Source of the DNA: Treponema bryantii
GTDB taxonomy: Bacteria; Spirochaetota; Spirochaetia; Treponematales; Treponemataceae
Length of the DNA stretch: 64,000 bases
Direction of reading: 5' to 3'
Assembly: GCF_900113965.1 (NCBI RefSeq)
Contig: NZ_FORI01000008.1
Coordinates: 1 to 64,000 of the forward strand
This document shows, piece after piece, positions 50,501 to 57,594 of this stretch (the first letter of the stretch is position 1; each line of letters starts with the position of its first letter). The notes beneath the pieces are model-generated. The model made no database searches and had not been told where the DNA came from. It saw nothing but the letters and a program-made list of their open reading frames with translations. The position numbers and the translations under genes were made by a program.

Positions 50501-50973
50501 ATAGCAGGACAGGCATTACTGATAAATGCACGCTGGTCTACCGGAAGATTTTTTGCTTCTTTAAGATATTTTACAGTCAGGTATGCACAAAGCTCTCGGC
50601 CATAGGCACCATCATAGATTTTTTCAACACCAAGCTTTCTGAGGCAGCCTACAATGCAAGGTGCTTTTTTTCCGTAAATGGCGTAGAAGGTTGGATCAAG
50701 AATTACAGAAATCTTTTGACCTTTTTTAAGATCTGCAAAAAAGGCATCGGCATCGTCACGGAAGTCTCGTGCATGATGTACACAGATATTGATACAACGT
50801 CCACAGTCATTACATTTTCGTGAGTCAATTTCCATATGGGCTTTTCCATTTTTAATAATGGAAACGTTAGCACCCATAAGAGAACAGTTACTTATACATC
50901 TGTTACAGCCGATACATTTATCATTTGTAAAAATTATGCCGCTATTATATCCGCCCATGTATGCCTCACTCAA
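47524..50973 (-). CDS. [FeFe]-hydrogenase-like sensor fused to degenerate GGDEF, EAL and PAS domains
   Basis: This 1149-residue soluble protein has, in order: two ferredoxin-type 4Fe-4S motifs (Cys20/23/26/30 and Cys54/57/60/64); an [FeFe]-hydrogenase-like domain (about 85-340) in which all four H-cluster cysteines seem present (Cys154 in SNACPAM, Cys203 in LSACVANK, Cys312 and Cys316 in TACKNGCSGGPG); a Fes-type 4Fe-4S module (Cys410, 413, 418 and 435); a GGDEF-fold domain (about 450-600) whose active motif is GGGAF, so cyclase activity is unlikely; an EAL domain (about 615-860) with its catalytic set (EVL at 645, NIS, EITES, DDFGSG, KLD, EGVET, Q843); and two PAS domains (about 895-1010 and 1020-1140). 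The hydrogenase part resembles sensory hydrogenases. I infer a sensor of H2 or redox state acting through cyclic-di-GMP breakdown. It overlaps the FIST gene by 8 bp. Confidence 0.9.
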   Translation of the reverse strand: MSEAYMGGYNSGIIFTNDKCIGCNRCISNCSLMGANVSIIKNGKAHMEIDSRKCNDCGRCINICVHHARDFRDDADAFFADLKKGQKISVILDPTFYAIYGKKAPCIVGCLRKLGVEKIYDGAYGRELCAYLTVKYLKEAKNLPVDQRAFISNACPAMIAVVQKYHPFLLKKMIPVQPSPVCGAIYAHKYLGDDNKIAYLSACVANKTEAESENTNGVISYNLTFAHVMDHLKEYQNEKFTEGCEPDLKGSGFGSLVSIGGQFSNIISYFFSHTETVLSLQGFSKDNIDSLYMSLDDKFKENQPLFAEITACKNGCSGGPGIDRTNYNSGDVYSNAIELRKDAYAAFSEIDNPEKFWKHVSSQFKYIRPEDFKREYTDSSRQQFKIPKSALEEIFTDMLKDTVQKQNINCGSCGYNSCKDMVRAIAYGYSRKENCIQYMQELLIKRYYTDAETGLMSRAAFLQAGNKLFADNPKKTFIVAVGDVNKLKVINDLYGFAAGNDALKQIAATLRQIAGEQGLVARLGGGAFAVCMENSVDNLQKLQSCKVFDNGSVHMSFPITMHFGIRIANAEIGLTVALDQASLCMDNNISSVQNTFTAFTEKNVEDTHLEAEITSLMQQALKDGEFKIWFQPQYTAANGELVGAEVLCRWIKEDGTIISPTVFIPIAEKNGFIRTLDEEIWTNVFAAVRSWLDIGIDPVPVSVNISRVSLETDKIYYIIKRLKERYNIPEKYIHFEITESASITTQGVLNSRIQKIRELGFRIAMDDFGSGYSSLNSLKDMPIDILKLDIGFMRGDDSLNRGGTILNYVVRMAQGLEYITVAEGVETSEQADFLRSIGVNVFQGFLYAKPMPEEEFVEILKKSKERTSVLRPRTFGQIDVRRFLSPDSPESLMFEDFTGPAAIYEFDDKSKSFQLIRANRKYLSLFEMDSLSFAEVRKNLKKLVGKEPFGYMLKQIEQSISDKQEVIFNVEMRTYETNTPVWVKIHMWEISANENKHSFYMLLEDITNEKLTESTLEIANTQLGMMMENSQIGMCLMHIDVDLKRLVTGLSLHVLRVNKTFLEISGFTEEEVLGWTSKEALAVIHPNDVLGFKVKMAKALLGKFKNAFTYDYRAIKSDGTYALVRIIATGVQQPDKSFMVITNYIILDI

Positions 50974-52078
50974 AAACCAGCAGTATCATTGTCTGATTTA
51001 AATGTACGAAATTTAACTGTTCGCCATATCCAGAAACGCCAATAAAAGTTCCATAATTTCGAAGAACGTTTACAAACTCACCAAAGCAGTTTTCGTTTTC
51101 AAAAAGTCTGGAACGGGAAAGACAGTTTATAGAAATTGTAAAAGCTGGCTCCTTAAAATCATTTTTTACACGCTCAACAGTTTCTTTCCATACACGTTTG
51201 ATATTGTCTGTTTCGAGCAGGAGCATTTTTGTATGATTATAAATAGTTGCGTAATAAGAAATTGAACCGTCTGCATAAACCTCATCTGCTTCGGTGATGT
51301 TTATTGTGCCGTCTACAATGCGGCCCATTGGATGTGATTCGAGTTCTTTAGGAAGCCGGTCTACAGGAACGTTCAATGCACGCGCAAGAATCTCTGCGGC
51401 AGGCTCTTCGTTATATTCCATAACAACACGGTCTTCGCAGTCTGCGTAGGTAGCAGTAAATCTATATGAAGTTGGCTTAAAGATATTTTCTCTGTATAAG
51501 CCGATTTTACCTTTTAGATTATGAATCAAAACAAAGGCACAGGTATTTTTATAGATTGCACCATTGAGGGCAACAAAGGTTTCTTTGCGGTCTGTAGCAA
51601 CTCCGGCAGAGCCGCCAGCAACTGTAATTCCGGTTCCGGCAAGCGCTTCTTCAAAGGTATCGAGCACGAGCTCTTCGCCCTTGCCGAACGCGGTCATAAA
51701 TTCAAGACAACAGGTGTTTTCATAAGAGGAAAGCCCGCTCAGTGCATTAGTAATATGAGCCTTGTACATTCCGGGATGTCGGTCAATATCAAAAAGGAGG
51801 CCGGAAGTAACTTCAATATCAGAATTAACCGCAAGTACAGAAGCTCCACAGTGGCTGTAGCCTTCAGAATTATAATTTACATAAGTTGAGGAACCAATAA
51901 CAACAGAGTCTGGATATCGCGACTGCAGCTTTTGTGAGAAAAACCACAGCATATCAACTTCAGAAAAGAAGATGATGAGTTTTGGAGAAGCTTTGTGTGA
52001 GTCTAGCTGAATCTGGATTTCTGAATAAGCTTCTTCATTTACTGAACTGGATGTTAATGCAACTACACTTCTTTCCAC
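50966..52078 (-). CDS. FIST-domain sensory protein
   Basis: This protein (370 residues) has the FIST N domain (residues about 20-210; KLIIFFSEVDMLWFFSQKLQSRYPD, VVIGSSTYVNYNSEGYSHCGASVLA in part, GGSAGVATDRKETFVALNG in part) and the FIST C domain (about 215-355; ADEVYADGSISYYATIYNHTKM and a final GVSGYGEQLNFVHLNQTMILLVFE region, here cited by YGEQLNFVHLNQ). FIST domains are thought to bind small ligands, perhaps amino acids, and occur with signalling proteins. The GTG at 52078 is chosen because AGGAGG lies 6 nt upstream; the frame extends 33 bp further to another GTG without a site. It lies between the hybrid kinase and the hydrogenase-like sensor and overlaps the latter. Confidence 0.9.
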   Translation of the reverse strand: MERSVVALTSSSVNEEAYSEIQIQLDSHKASPKLIIFFSEVDMLWFFSQKLQSRYPDSVVIGSSTYVNYNSEGYSHCGASVLAVNSDIEVTSGLLFDIDRHPGMYKAHITNALSGLSSYENTCCLEFMTAFGKGEELVLDTFEEALAGTGITVAGGSAGVATDRKETFVALNGAIYKNTCAFVLIHNLKGKIGLYRENIFKPTSYRFTATYADCEDRVVMEYNEEPAAEILARALNVPVDRLPKELESHPMGRIVDGTINITEADEVYADGSISYYATIYNHTKMLLLETDNIKRVWKETVERVKNDFKEPAFTISINCLSRSRLFENENCFGEFVNVLRNYGTFIGVSGYGEQLNFVHLNQTMILLVFE

Positions 52079-52091
52079 AAAGCACCTCCTT

Positions 52092-53840
52092 TTATGAACG
52101 TTTATTTTCACGGAAGAAAAGCATGAGAACCTTAAGGAGTGACGGCATATCTACAGGTTTTACAAGATATGCGTTTATTCCACAGTTGAAGGCACGTGTC
52201 TTTTCTTCCGGCAAAGCATCGGCTGTAAGGGCTACAATCGGAATTCCAGAAACCTTTGGCTCCTGGAAACTTCTGATAATTTTGGCTGTTTCAAAACCAT
52301 CCATAACAGGCATCTGAAGATCAAGGATAACAAGCTCATAAGTACCAGGTTCACTGTCGCGAAGTTTTTCAATGGCAAACGAACCATCAATTGCTTCATC
52401 AACTATAAAGCCTTCTTCGCGCATAGCTTCAACAAGAATTTCGCGGTTAAGCTGATTATCATCAACAACAAGAACGCGGCGGCCTTTGAAATCGTAAATA
52501 ACGATATCCTGTTCTTCTTCGATTTCTGTAAGCTGAGGAATAGAAAGCGGAATTGTTGCTGTAAACTCCGAACCTTTACCAAGTTCACTTACAACTTCAA
52601 TTGTTCCACCCATAATTTCTGTAAGAGATTTTGCGATTGTAAGACCAAGTCCTGTACCTTCTGCAGAAACAAGAGAAGTCTTATCGCGGGCAAACGGCTC
52701 AAAAACGTGCTCAATGAATTCTGGTGTCATACCACAGCCTTCATCGCGCACATGGAACTCATTTACAATTCTACTCTCATCATCAGAAGAAAGCTGAATA
52801 ACAGCAATTGTAATTGTTCCGCCCTCATAAGAATATTTAACGGCATTACTAACAAGATTCAAAAGAATCTGATTCAAACGGATTCTATCACAAGAAAGAA
52901 CGTCTTCATCGAGCATGCTGTAATCTAATTCAATCTTAAGTTTTTTCTTTTCTACTTCGTGCTGCATCATCTGGCAGACTTCATCAATAATTTCATGAAT
53001 GCTGCACATTTCATCTTCAACAACAGATTTACCGCTGTCGATTTTTGAAATGTCAAGAACCTCATTAATAAGATTCATAAGATGATCTGAAGCAAGCGTA
53101 ATTTTCTGAAGGCTGTCTAAAAGCTTTTCCGGATTATTAATATTTTTTTTTGCAAGTTCTGTAAAACCGATAATCGAATCCATTGGAGTTCGAATATCGT
53201 GAGAAACGTTTGAAATAAAGTCCTGTTTCTGTTTGATAGCAGAGTTTGCCTCGCGTACCGACTTAATAATTGCCTTCTGCTGTTTCTGATAGATATGTGT
53301 CTGATAAGCAAAAATAGAAGCGATAATAACAACAACTGCAATCATTGTCATAACCATATCAAAATACACCATTTTAATGCTTGGCATTTTCATGATGATT
53401 TCTGGATGGTAATACGAATAGATAACAAGTGCTATAAATTCGCTGATACTTATAATAAAAACAACTATGCTGGATTTTCCCTTAATCAAAAGGAATGGAA
53501 ATACAAAACCTAAAAGACACCATAAGGGCATACCGCCTTCAATGCCGCCTGAAGCAATATAAAGACTCGGCAGGATAAAATTATCAAATATGATTGAAAA
53601 GACTATGATTGCAAGCTGAGACCGTTTAAGACTGTTGGCTATCCAGAAAATCAGAATAAAAAGGCCAAGACAGGTAAACGAAAGAATCTGTGTAAAGCTG
53701 TTCTGATGAAGTACAATAGACATCAGACAAGCAAAAGATACACCAAGCATTCCCACAAGAATAATGATGTTGAGGAGTCTGTGCTGGATGTCAAATTGCT
53801 CTCCGAAAAGCCTTCTGATGATTCTATTGTTTTTCAGCAT
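52092..53840 (-). CDS. Hybrid sensor histidine kinase with membrane domain and receiver
   Basis: This 582-residue protein has about six membrane segments in residues 20-185, a short coiled coil, a HisKA domain with the phosphorylated His in DFISNVSHDIRTPMDSIIGF (near residue 215), a HATPase domain (NQILLNLVSNAVKYSYEGG, RDEGCGMTP, GTGLGLTIAKSLTEIMGG) and a C-terminal receiver domain with the phosphorylated Asp in YELVILDLQMPVMDGFETAKII (in part; near 505). No output domain follows, so the signal passes to another protein. It is the first gene of a three-gene signalling operon. The promoter is strong and lies 8 nt before the ATG, which suggests a leaderless message. Confidence 0.94.
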   Translation of the reverse strand: MLKNNRIIRRLFGEQFDIQHRLLNIIILVGMLGVSFACLMSIVLHQNSFTQILSFTCLGLFILIFWIANSLKRSQLAIIVFSIIFDNFILPSLYIASGGIEGGMPLWCLLGFVFPFLLIKGKSSIVVFIISISEFIALVIYSYYHPEIIMKMPSIKMVYFDMVMTMIAVVVIIASIFAYQTHIYQKQQKAIIKSVREANSAIKQKQDFISNVSHDIRTPMDSIIGFTELAKKNINNPEKLLDSLQKITLASDHLMNLINEVLDISKIDSGKSVVEDEMCSIHEIIDEVCQMMQHEVEKKKLKIELDYSMLDEDVLSCDRIRLNQILLNLVSNAVKYSYEGGTITIAVIQLSSDDESRIVNEFHVRDEGCGMTPEFIEHVFEPFARDKTSLVSAEGTGLGLTIAKSLTEIMGGTIEVVSELGKGSEFTATIPLSIPQLTEIEEEQDIVIYDFKGRRVLVVDDNQLNREILVEAMREEGFIVDEAIDGSFAIEKLRDSEPGTYELVILDLQMPVMDGFETAKIIRSFQEPKVSGIPIVALTADALPEEKTRAFNCGINAYLVKPVDMPSLLKVLMLFFRENKRS

Positions 53841-53848
53841 ATCATTTA

Positions 53849-53877
53849 ATTATATCACTAGTATAATAGATTTTCAA
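53849..53877 (-). promoter_or_regulatory. Promoter of the hybrid-kinase operon, implying a leaderless message
   Basis: Minus strand: TTGAAA (53877-53872), 17-bp spacer, TATAAT (53854-53849). The ATG starts 8 nt after the -10 box and no Shine-Dalgarno sequence lies between. The divergent dgt gene has its own TATAAT at 53894-53899 and a normal ribosome binding site. Confidence 0.78.
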
Positions 53878-53918
53878 AATGTATTTTTAGATATATAATT
53901 ACTATATAAGGTGGAAAA

Positions 53919-55205
53919 ATGCAGAATTCTTTTTATGATGTTCGAATAAGCCCGGAAAATCCTAAGTGGGAACAGGCAAACAAACGTGAAATTCCAATTT
54001 ATGGCCGCAACAATGAAATAAGAACCGATTTTGAAAGAGATTATACCCGTATTTTGCACTCTCAGGCATACCGCCGCCTTAAGCATAAAACACAGGTCTT
54101 TTTTGCTCCACATAACGACCATATCTGTACACGAATGGAGCATGTAATGCACGTTGCCTCTGTTGCGACTACCATTGCAAAATATCTTGGATTAAACGAA
54201 CACCTGGCAGAAGCAATTGCCATGGGGCACGATATTGGCCACGCACCTTTTGGGCATCACGGCGAAGACTGTCTGAACAAATTACTCGAACAGAAAGAAG
54301 GTCACAACGCACCTAAAAAATTCTGGCATGAAAGAAACAGTCTTTTCTTTGCAGATTTTATTGAGACTCTGCCAGACCCGAACGGTTTTGAACAACCGCT
54401 GAATCTTACCTACGCTGTACGCGACGGGCTTATCTGCCACTGTGGAGAAATTGACCAGCAGGCTATTAAGCCTCGTGAAGAAGCAATTGATTTGTATTCA
54501 ATTAAACGCCCGGGCTTTATTCAGCCGTACACCTGGGAAGGCTGTGTCGTAAAAGTTGCTGATAAGATTGCGTACCTTGGTAGAGATATCGAGGATGCCC
54601 GCGCGTACCATATTTTGGACATGTCGGCGTATAGGGAACTCCGCGAAATTGTGGGAAGCACGCTCGGTTTTGAGAGAAAGGGAGCGCGGGCATTACGGAG
54701 CGGCAAAGCCGTAAACACGACAACGCTTATTAATGATCTGATTGTTGATCTTTGCGAACAGAGCAGCCCGGAAAAAGGACTGTGCTTTTCTGATGAATAC
54801 TTCCGCTTTATTCTGGAACTCAAAAAATTTAACTTTGCGAGAATCTACAAACACTGGAGACTTGGCGAGTTTGCAATCTATGCTGAGAACATTATTGGAA
54901 CTCTTTTCCGTACCCTGCAGAAAACAAAGATTTATGCAGAGACTGGCCGTGTAAGTCAGGCACTGCGCTTTTACCCAAAACTCTGTGCAACCTTTGAAGA
55001 CTGGCTCATAAAATACACAACCTACAAACCATTTATTGCAGAGCGTCATACTTTTGTAGACCGCAAGCAGATTCTCAAATACAACACACAGCCGGTATTC
55101 GATCTGCACGACAACGAGTCTTATACAAAATGTGTAATTGAATTTATTTCAGGAATGACAGACCAGTTTGCAATCCAGGTCTATGAGGAAATAATTACAT
55201 TTTAA
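53919..55205 (+). CDS. dgt: Deoxyguanosinetriphosphate triphosphohydrolase (dNTPase)
   Basis: Dgt-family proteins hydrolyse dNTPs to deoxynucleoside and triphosphate. The 428-residue protein has the HD-domain motif set: RTDFERDYTRILHSQAYRRLKHKTQVF near residue 30, the metal-binding His in RMEHVMHVASVATTIAKYLGL near 70, the HD pair in AIAMGHDIGHAPFGHHGE near 100, and the later Asp in KVADKIAYLGRDIEDA near 215. Length fits the type 2 (deoxyguanosinetriphosphate triphosphohydrolase-like) subgroup. Its last 11 bp overlap the end of the convergent EAL gene. Confidence 0.94.
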   Translation: MQNSFYDVRISPENPKWEQANKREIPIYGRNNEIRTDFERDYTRILHSQAYRRLKHKTQVFFAPHNDHICTRMEHVMHVASVATTIAKYLGLNEHLAEAIAMGHDIGHAPFGHHGEDCLNKLLEQKEGHNAPKKFWHERNSLFFADFIETLPDPNGFEQPLNLTYAVRDGLICHCGEIDQQAIKPREEAIDLYSIKRPGFIQPYTWEGCVVKVADKIAYLGRDIEDARAYHILDMSAYRELREIVGSTLGFERKGARALRSGKAVNTTTLINDLIVDLCEQSSPEKGLCFSDEYFRFILELKKFNFARIYKHWRLGEFAIYAENIIGTLFRTLQKTKIYAETGRVSQALRFYPKLCATFEDWLIKYTTYKPFIAERHTFVDRKQILKYNTQPVFDLHDNESYTKCVIEFISGMTDQFAIQVYEEIITF

Positions 55206-57129
55206 TTTGCTGTGTCGAGCGACGAAGCAATTCAACGCACTCATGTGGTGGCAGCGGACGGCTATACAAGAAGCCCTGGATGTAATCTACCCCTGCCCGT
55301 TCAACAAGATAATTCTGATTATTAGTTTCAACACCTTCTACAAGAATCTTAAAGCCTACTCCCTTGAATGTACTTACAAGATCAAAGAAAAGGCTTACCC
55401 CTTTCTGCCCTTCTTCCATTGCAAGCACGAGAGAACGGTCCATTTTTATAGTAGAAAATGGAAGCGAAATTACATTTGTAAGATTTGAATAACCAGTACC
55501 AAAGTCATCAAGATAGAATTTAACGCCAGCATTGGCAAGTTCAAGCATATGCTTCATAACCAGTTCGTAGTTATCAATAAAAATACTTTCTGTAATTTCC
55601 ATTACAATGTTTGAAGGAGAAAGAGAGAAGCGTTCAATCGTTGAAAGAACATTTTCTACAACCTTAGGATTCATCATCTGATATACAGAAAAGTTTATCG
55701 AAACTGCTTTTACAGTGTCTCGGTTATCAGAAATAAATTTACATACTTTTTCAAAGGCAACAAAGCCAAGCATTTCTATAAGACCACGACTTTCTGCAAC
55801 CTGAACAAATTCCTGTGGTGGAATATCACCAAGTTCTGTTCCACGCAAACGCGAAAGAGCTTCCATATATTCAAACTGTTTTCCTTCAATCGAATAGATT
55901 GGCTGAAACCAGACCTGAAACTGATCAGATTCCAGAGTAAGCTCTCTTTTGAGGATTCGGTAAATACAGCGTTTTCGTTCGCGGTCTGCAAAAACTGATT
56001 CATCACAAACCTGAAGTGCTTTTAATTGTGATGTCTTAGCGCGAACAAGCATGTTGTTAATCAAATCCATCATTGCATCATAATCATTATCATCCTTAGA
56101 AACTTCTATTGCGGCTGAATAAGATTCAATGCGGATAGGAATAATTGAATTTATATCTGAAGAAAGCTTTTTAATATCTTCAAGAACCAGGTCAGTTTTG
56201 AGCTGAACTTCCTGAACGCTCTTTCCAATTGCTGCAAGACGGTTCAGCGAAAGTATGTAAGCATTACGAGGAAAATGAGTCATCATAATCTGTCCGAGCT
56301 GAAGATACATCTGATTCAACTCAGCAACATCAAGACTCGACTGAATCACATTAATATTATCAATGTTGATTACATAAAGTACGCCAGCATGCCTGTGTGT
56401 TGCAATTCTTTTTCGAAGCCTTGTCTCTGTCATAAGACCAGTCTTCAAATTGATTTCCATCATGTAAGACTGAATAGTAAGATATGCAAACAAGAGTGAT
56501 GTGAATGAAGCGACTCCTGTAAGTATAACCTTTGGAAACAAAAACTGAATTGCAACAAAGTACAATGAAATAAAAGGATACAAGGCAAATACAATAAAGA
56601 TGCGACGTGCAATCTTCTTAAACTGAACTATGACTGTAGAAAGAATTATTAATCCGTATCCAGCTGAATATAAATAGGTTAAATTTTTCAGCGGCCCACG
56701 TACATATCCAATCACATCATCATAATAAAAAATCCAACCGGTCTTCCAATTCAAAAGAACTATCAATAAAAAGGCAGTTTGAAAAGTTCCTATAATTGAA
56801 CAGAAAATCTTTTTTGCCTTTGGACTTTGAATTGCAATATCACAGACATAAGTTGTCATAAAGAACGGACATATAAGCAAAGAAAAAAAGTAAAGTGTAG
56901 TAACGAGCGTTAATGCAAAATGCGAATGTTCTGTAAAATGCGTAATGTTATAAACGGAAATCATGTTGAACATTGACGCAAAGAATGTAGAAAGCGCAGC
57001 ATACAAAAAGAATCTTTGACTCCTGTCATAGAGCACGTAAGAGAGAATTGTATTAACACAAATGAGAAACGAGCCCCAGCAGGTGATGAGTTCGCCAATC
57101 ACATAGTAGTCTGATAATCCGAATTCCAT
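55195..57129 (-). CDS. Membrane EAL-domain protein, probable cyclic-di-GMP phosphodiesterase
   Basis: This 644-residue protein has about seven N-terminal membrane segments (residues 12-220), a GGDEF-like fold (about 230-375) in which no GG(D/E)EF motif can be found (LSLNRLAAIG occupies that position), and a C-terminal EAL domain with the full catalytic set: MEALSRLRG, VSINFSVYQM, IVMEITESIF, YLDDFGTGYSNL, TIKMDRSLV, LVEGVETNN and YIQGFLYSRPL. It should hydrolyse cyclic-di-GMP. The membrane part resembles 7TM sensor modules. The start is preceded by TTGCGC, 17 bp and TAAAAT, with the ATG 7 nt later, again suggesting a leaderless message. Its 3' end overlaps dgt. Confidence 0.93.
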   Translation of the reverse strand: MEFGLSDYYVIGELITCWGSFLICVNTILSYVLYDRSQRFFLYAALSTFFASMFNMISVYNITHFTEHSHFALTLVTTLYFFSLLICPFFMTTYVCDIAIQSPKAKKIFCSIIGTFQTAFLLIVLLNWKTGWIFYYDDVIGYVRGPLKNLTYLYSAGYGLIILSTVIVQFKKIARRIFIVFALYPFISLYFVAIQFLFPKVILTGVASFTSLLFAYLTIQSYMMEINLKTGLMTETRLRKRIATHRHAGVLYVINIDNINVIQSSLDVAELNQMYLQLGQIMMTHFPRNAYILSLNRLAAIGKSVQEVQLKTDLVLEDIKKLSSDINSIIPIRIESYSAAIEVSKDDNDYDAMMDLINNMLVRAKTSQLKALQVCDESVFADRERKRCIYRILKRELTLESDQFQVWFQPIYSIEGKQFEYMEALSRLRGTELGDIPPQEFVQVAESRGLIEMLGFVAFEKVCKFISDNRDTVKAVSINFSVYQMMNPKVVENVLSTIERFSLSPSNIVMEITESIFIDNYELVMKHMLELANAGVKFYLDDFGTGYSNLTNVISLPFSTIKMDRSLVLAMEEGQKGVSLFFDLVSTFKGVGFKILVEGVETNNQNYLVERAGVDYIQGFLYSRPLPPHECVELLRRSTQQIKM

Positions 57130-57225
57130 TTATTTAATTTTAACACAGAAATTTACTATGCGCAAAATAAATATATACAACCCGTTATTTCTTTTCTATG
57201 ATCTTTTTATACGCGGTGCATAGCT

Positions 57226-57299
57226 GGTGGCGGTTGAAAACCTTATCGTTCAATTAAATAATTTCGTACCGCCACCTGGAGTTTTGCAAGCAAAACTCC
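57226..57299. repeat. Pair of inverted repeats upstream of the EAL gene and behind the ACT gene
   Basis: GGTGGCGGT (57226-57234) pairs with ACCGCCACC (57268-57276). Directly after it, GGAGTTTTGCAAGC joined to AAAACTCC (57278-57299) is a perfect 22-bp palindrome lying 3 bp from the ACT stop codon. A closely related palindrome (CGAGTTTGC...GCAAACTCG) occurs at 31318-31337. The gap 57130-57302 contains nothing else recognisable. Confidence 0.75.
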
Positions 57300-57302
57300 C
57301 TT

Positions 57303-57572
57303 TTAAACACGATGCATTGCAGAAAAGACTTTTTCGTTCATGATGTTGATTTCTACGCCCATGTCTTCGGCGAGGGTGTTCATATTTGAACGGAGGACTT
57401 CAATGTCGATGTCGGCAGCAGAAAGGTCTACCATCATCATCATTACAAAGTTACCTGAAAGAATTGTCTGTGTGATGTCGGCAATGTTGATTTTATGCTC
57501 AGAAAGGAACTGAGAAACCTTTGCGATGATTCCGACTTTATCTGATCCTACTACAGTTATAATTGCGTTCAT
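57303..57572 (-). CDS. ACT-domain protein (UPF0237 type)
   Basis: This 89-residue protein is a single ACT domain, starting NAIITVVGSDKVGIIAKVSQFLSEHKINIADITQTILSGNF (motif VGSDKVGIIAKVSQFL). UPF0237 proteins are related to the GcvR-type regulators and bind small ligands, probably amino acids; the exact role is unknown. The ATG at 57572 is chosen because AAAGGAG lies 7 nt upstream; the longer frame adds 13 residues from the argF tail. It follows argF by 22 bp. Confidence 0.92.
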   Translation of the reverse strand: MNAIITVVGSDKVGIIAKVSQFLSEHKINIADITQTILSGNFVMMMMVDLSAADIDIEVLRSNMNTLAEDMGVEINIMNEKVFSAMHRV

Positions 57573-57594
57573 TGTGTTCTCCTTTATCTCCAGG

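Noticed and set aside
47524-50973. Catalytic energy-converting [FeFe] hydrogenase
   Set aside because: The H-cluster loops depart from the catalytic forms, there are no subunits for electron transfer nearby, and the domain is fused to signalling outputs; a sensor is more likely.
54517-55109. Minus-strand frames inside dgt
   Set aside because: Shadows of the dgt coding sequence, without domain features.
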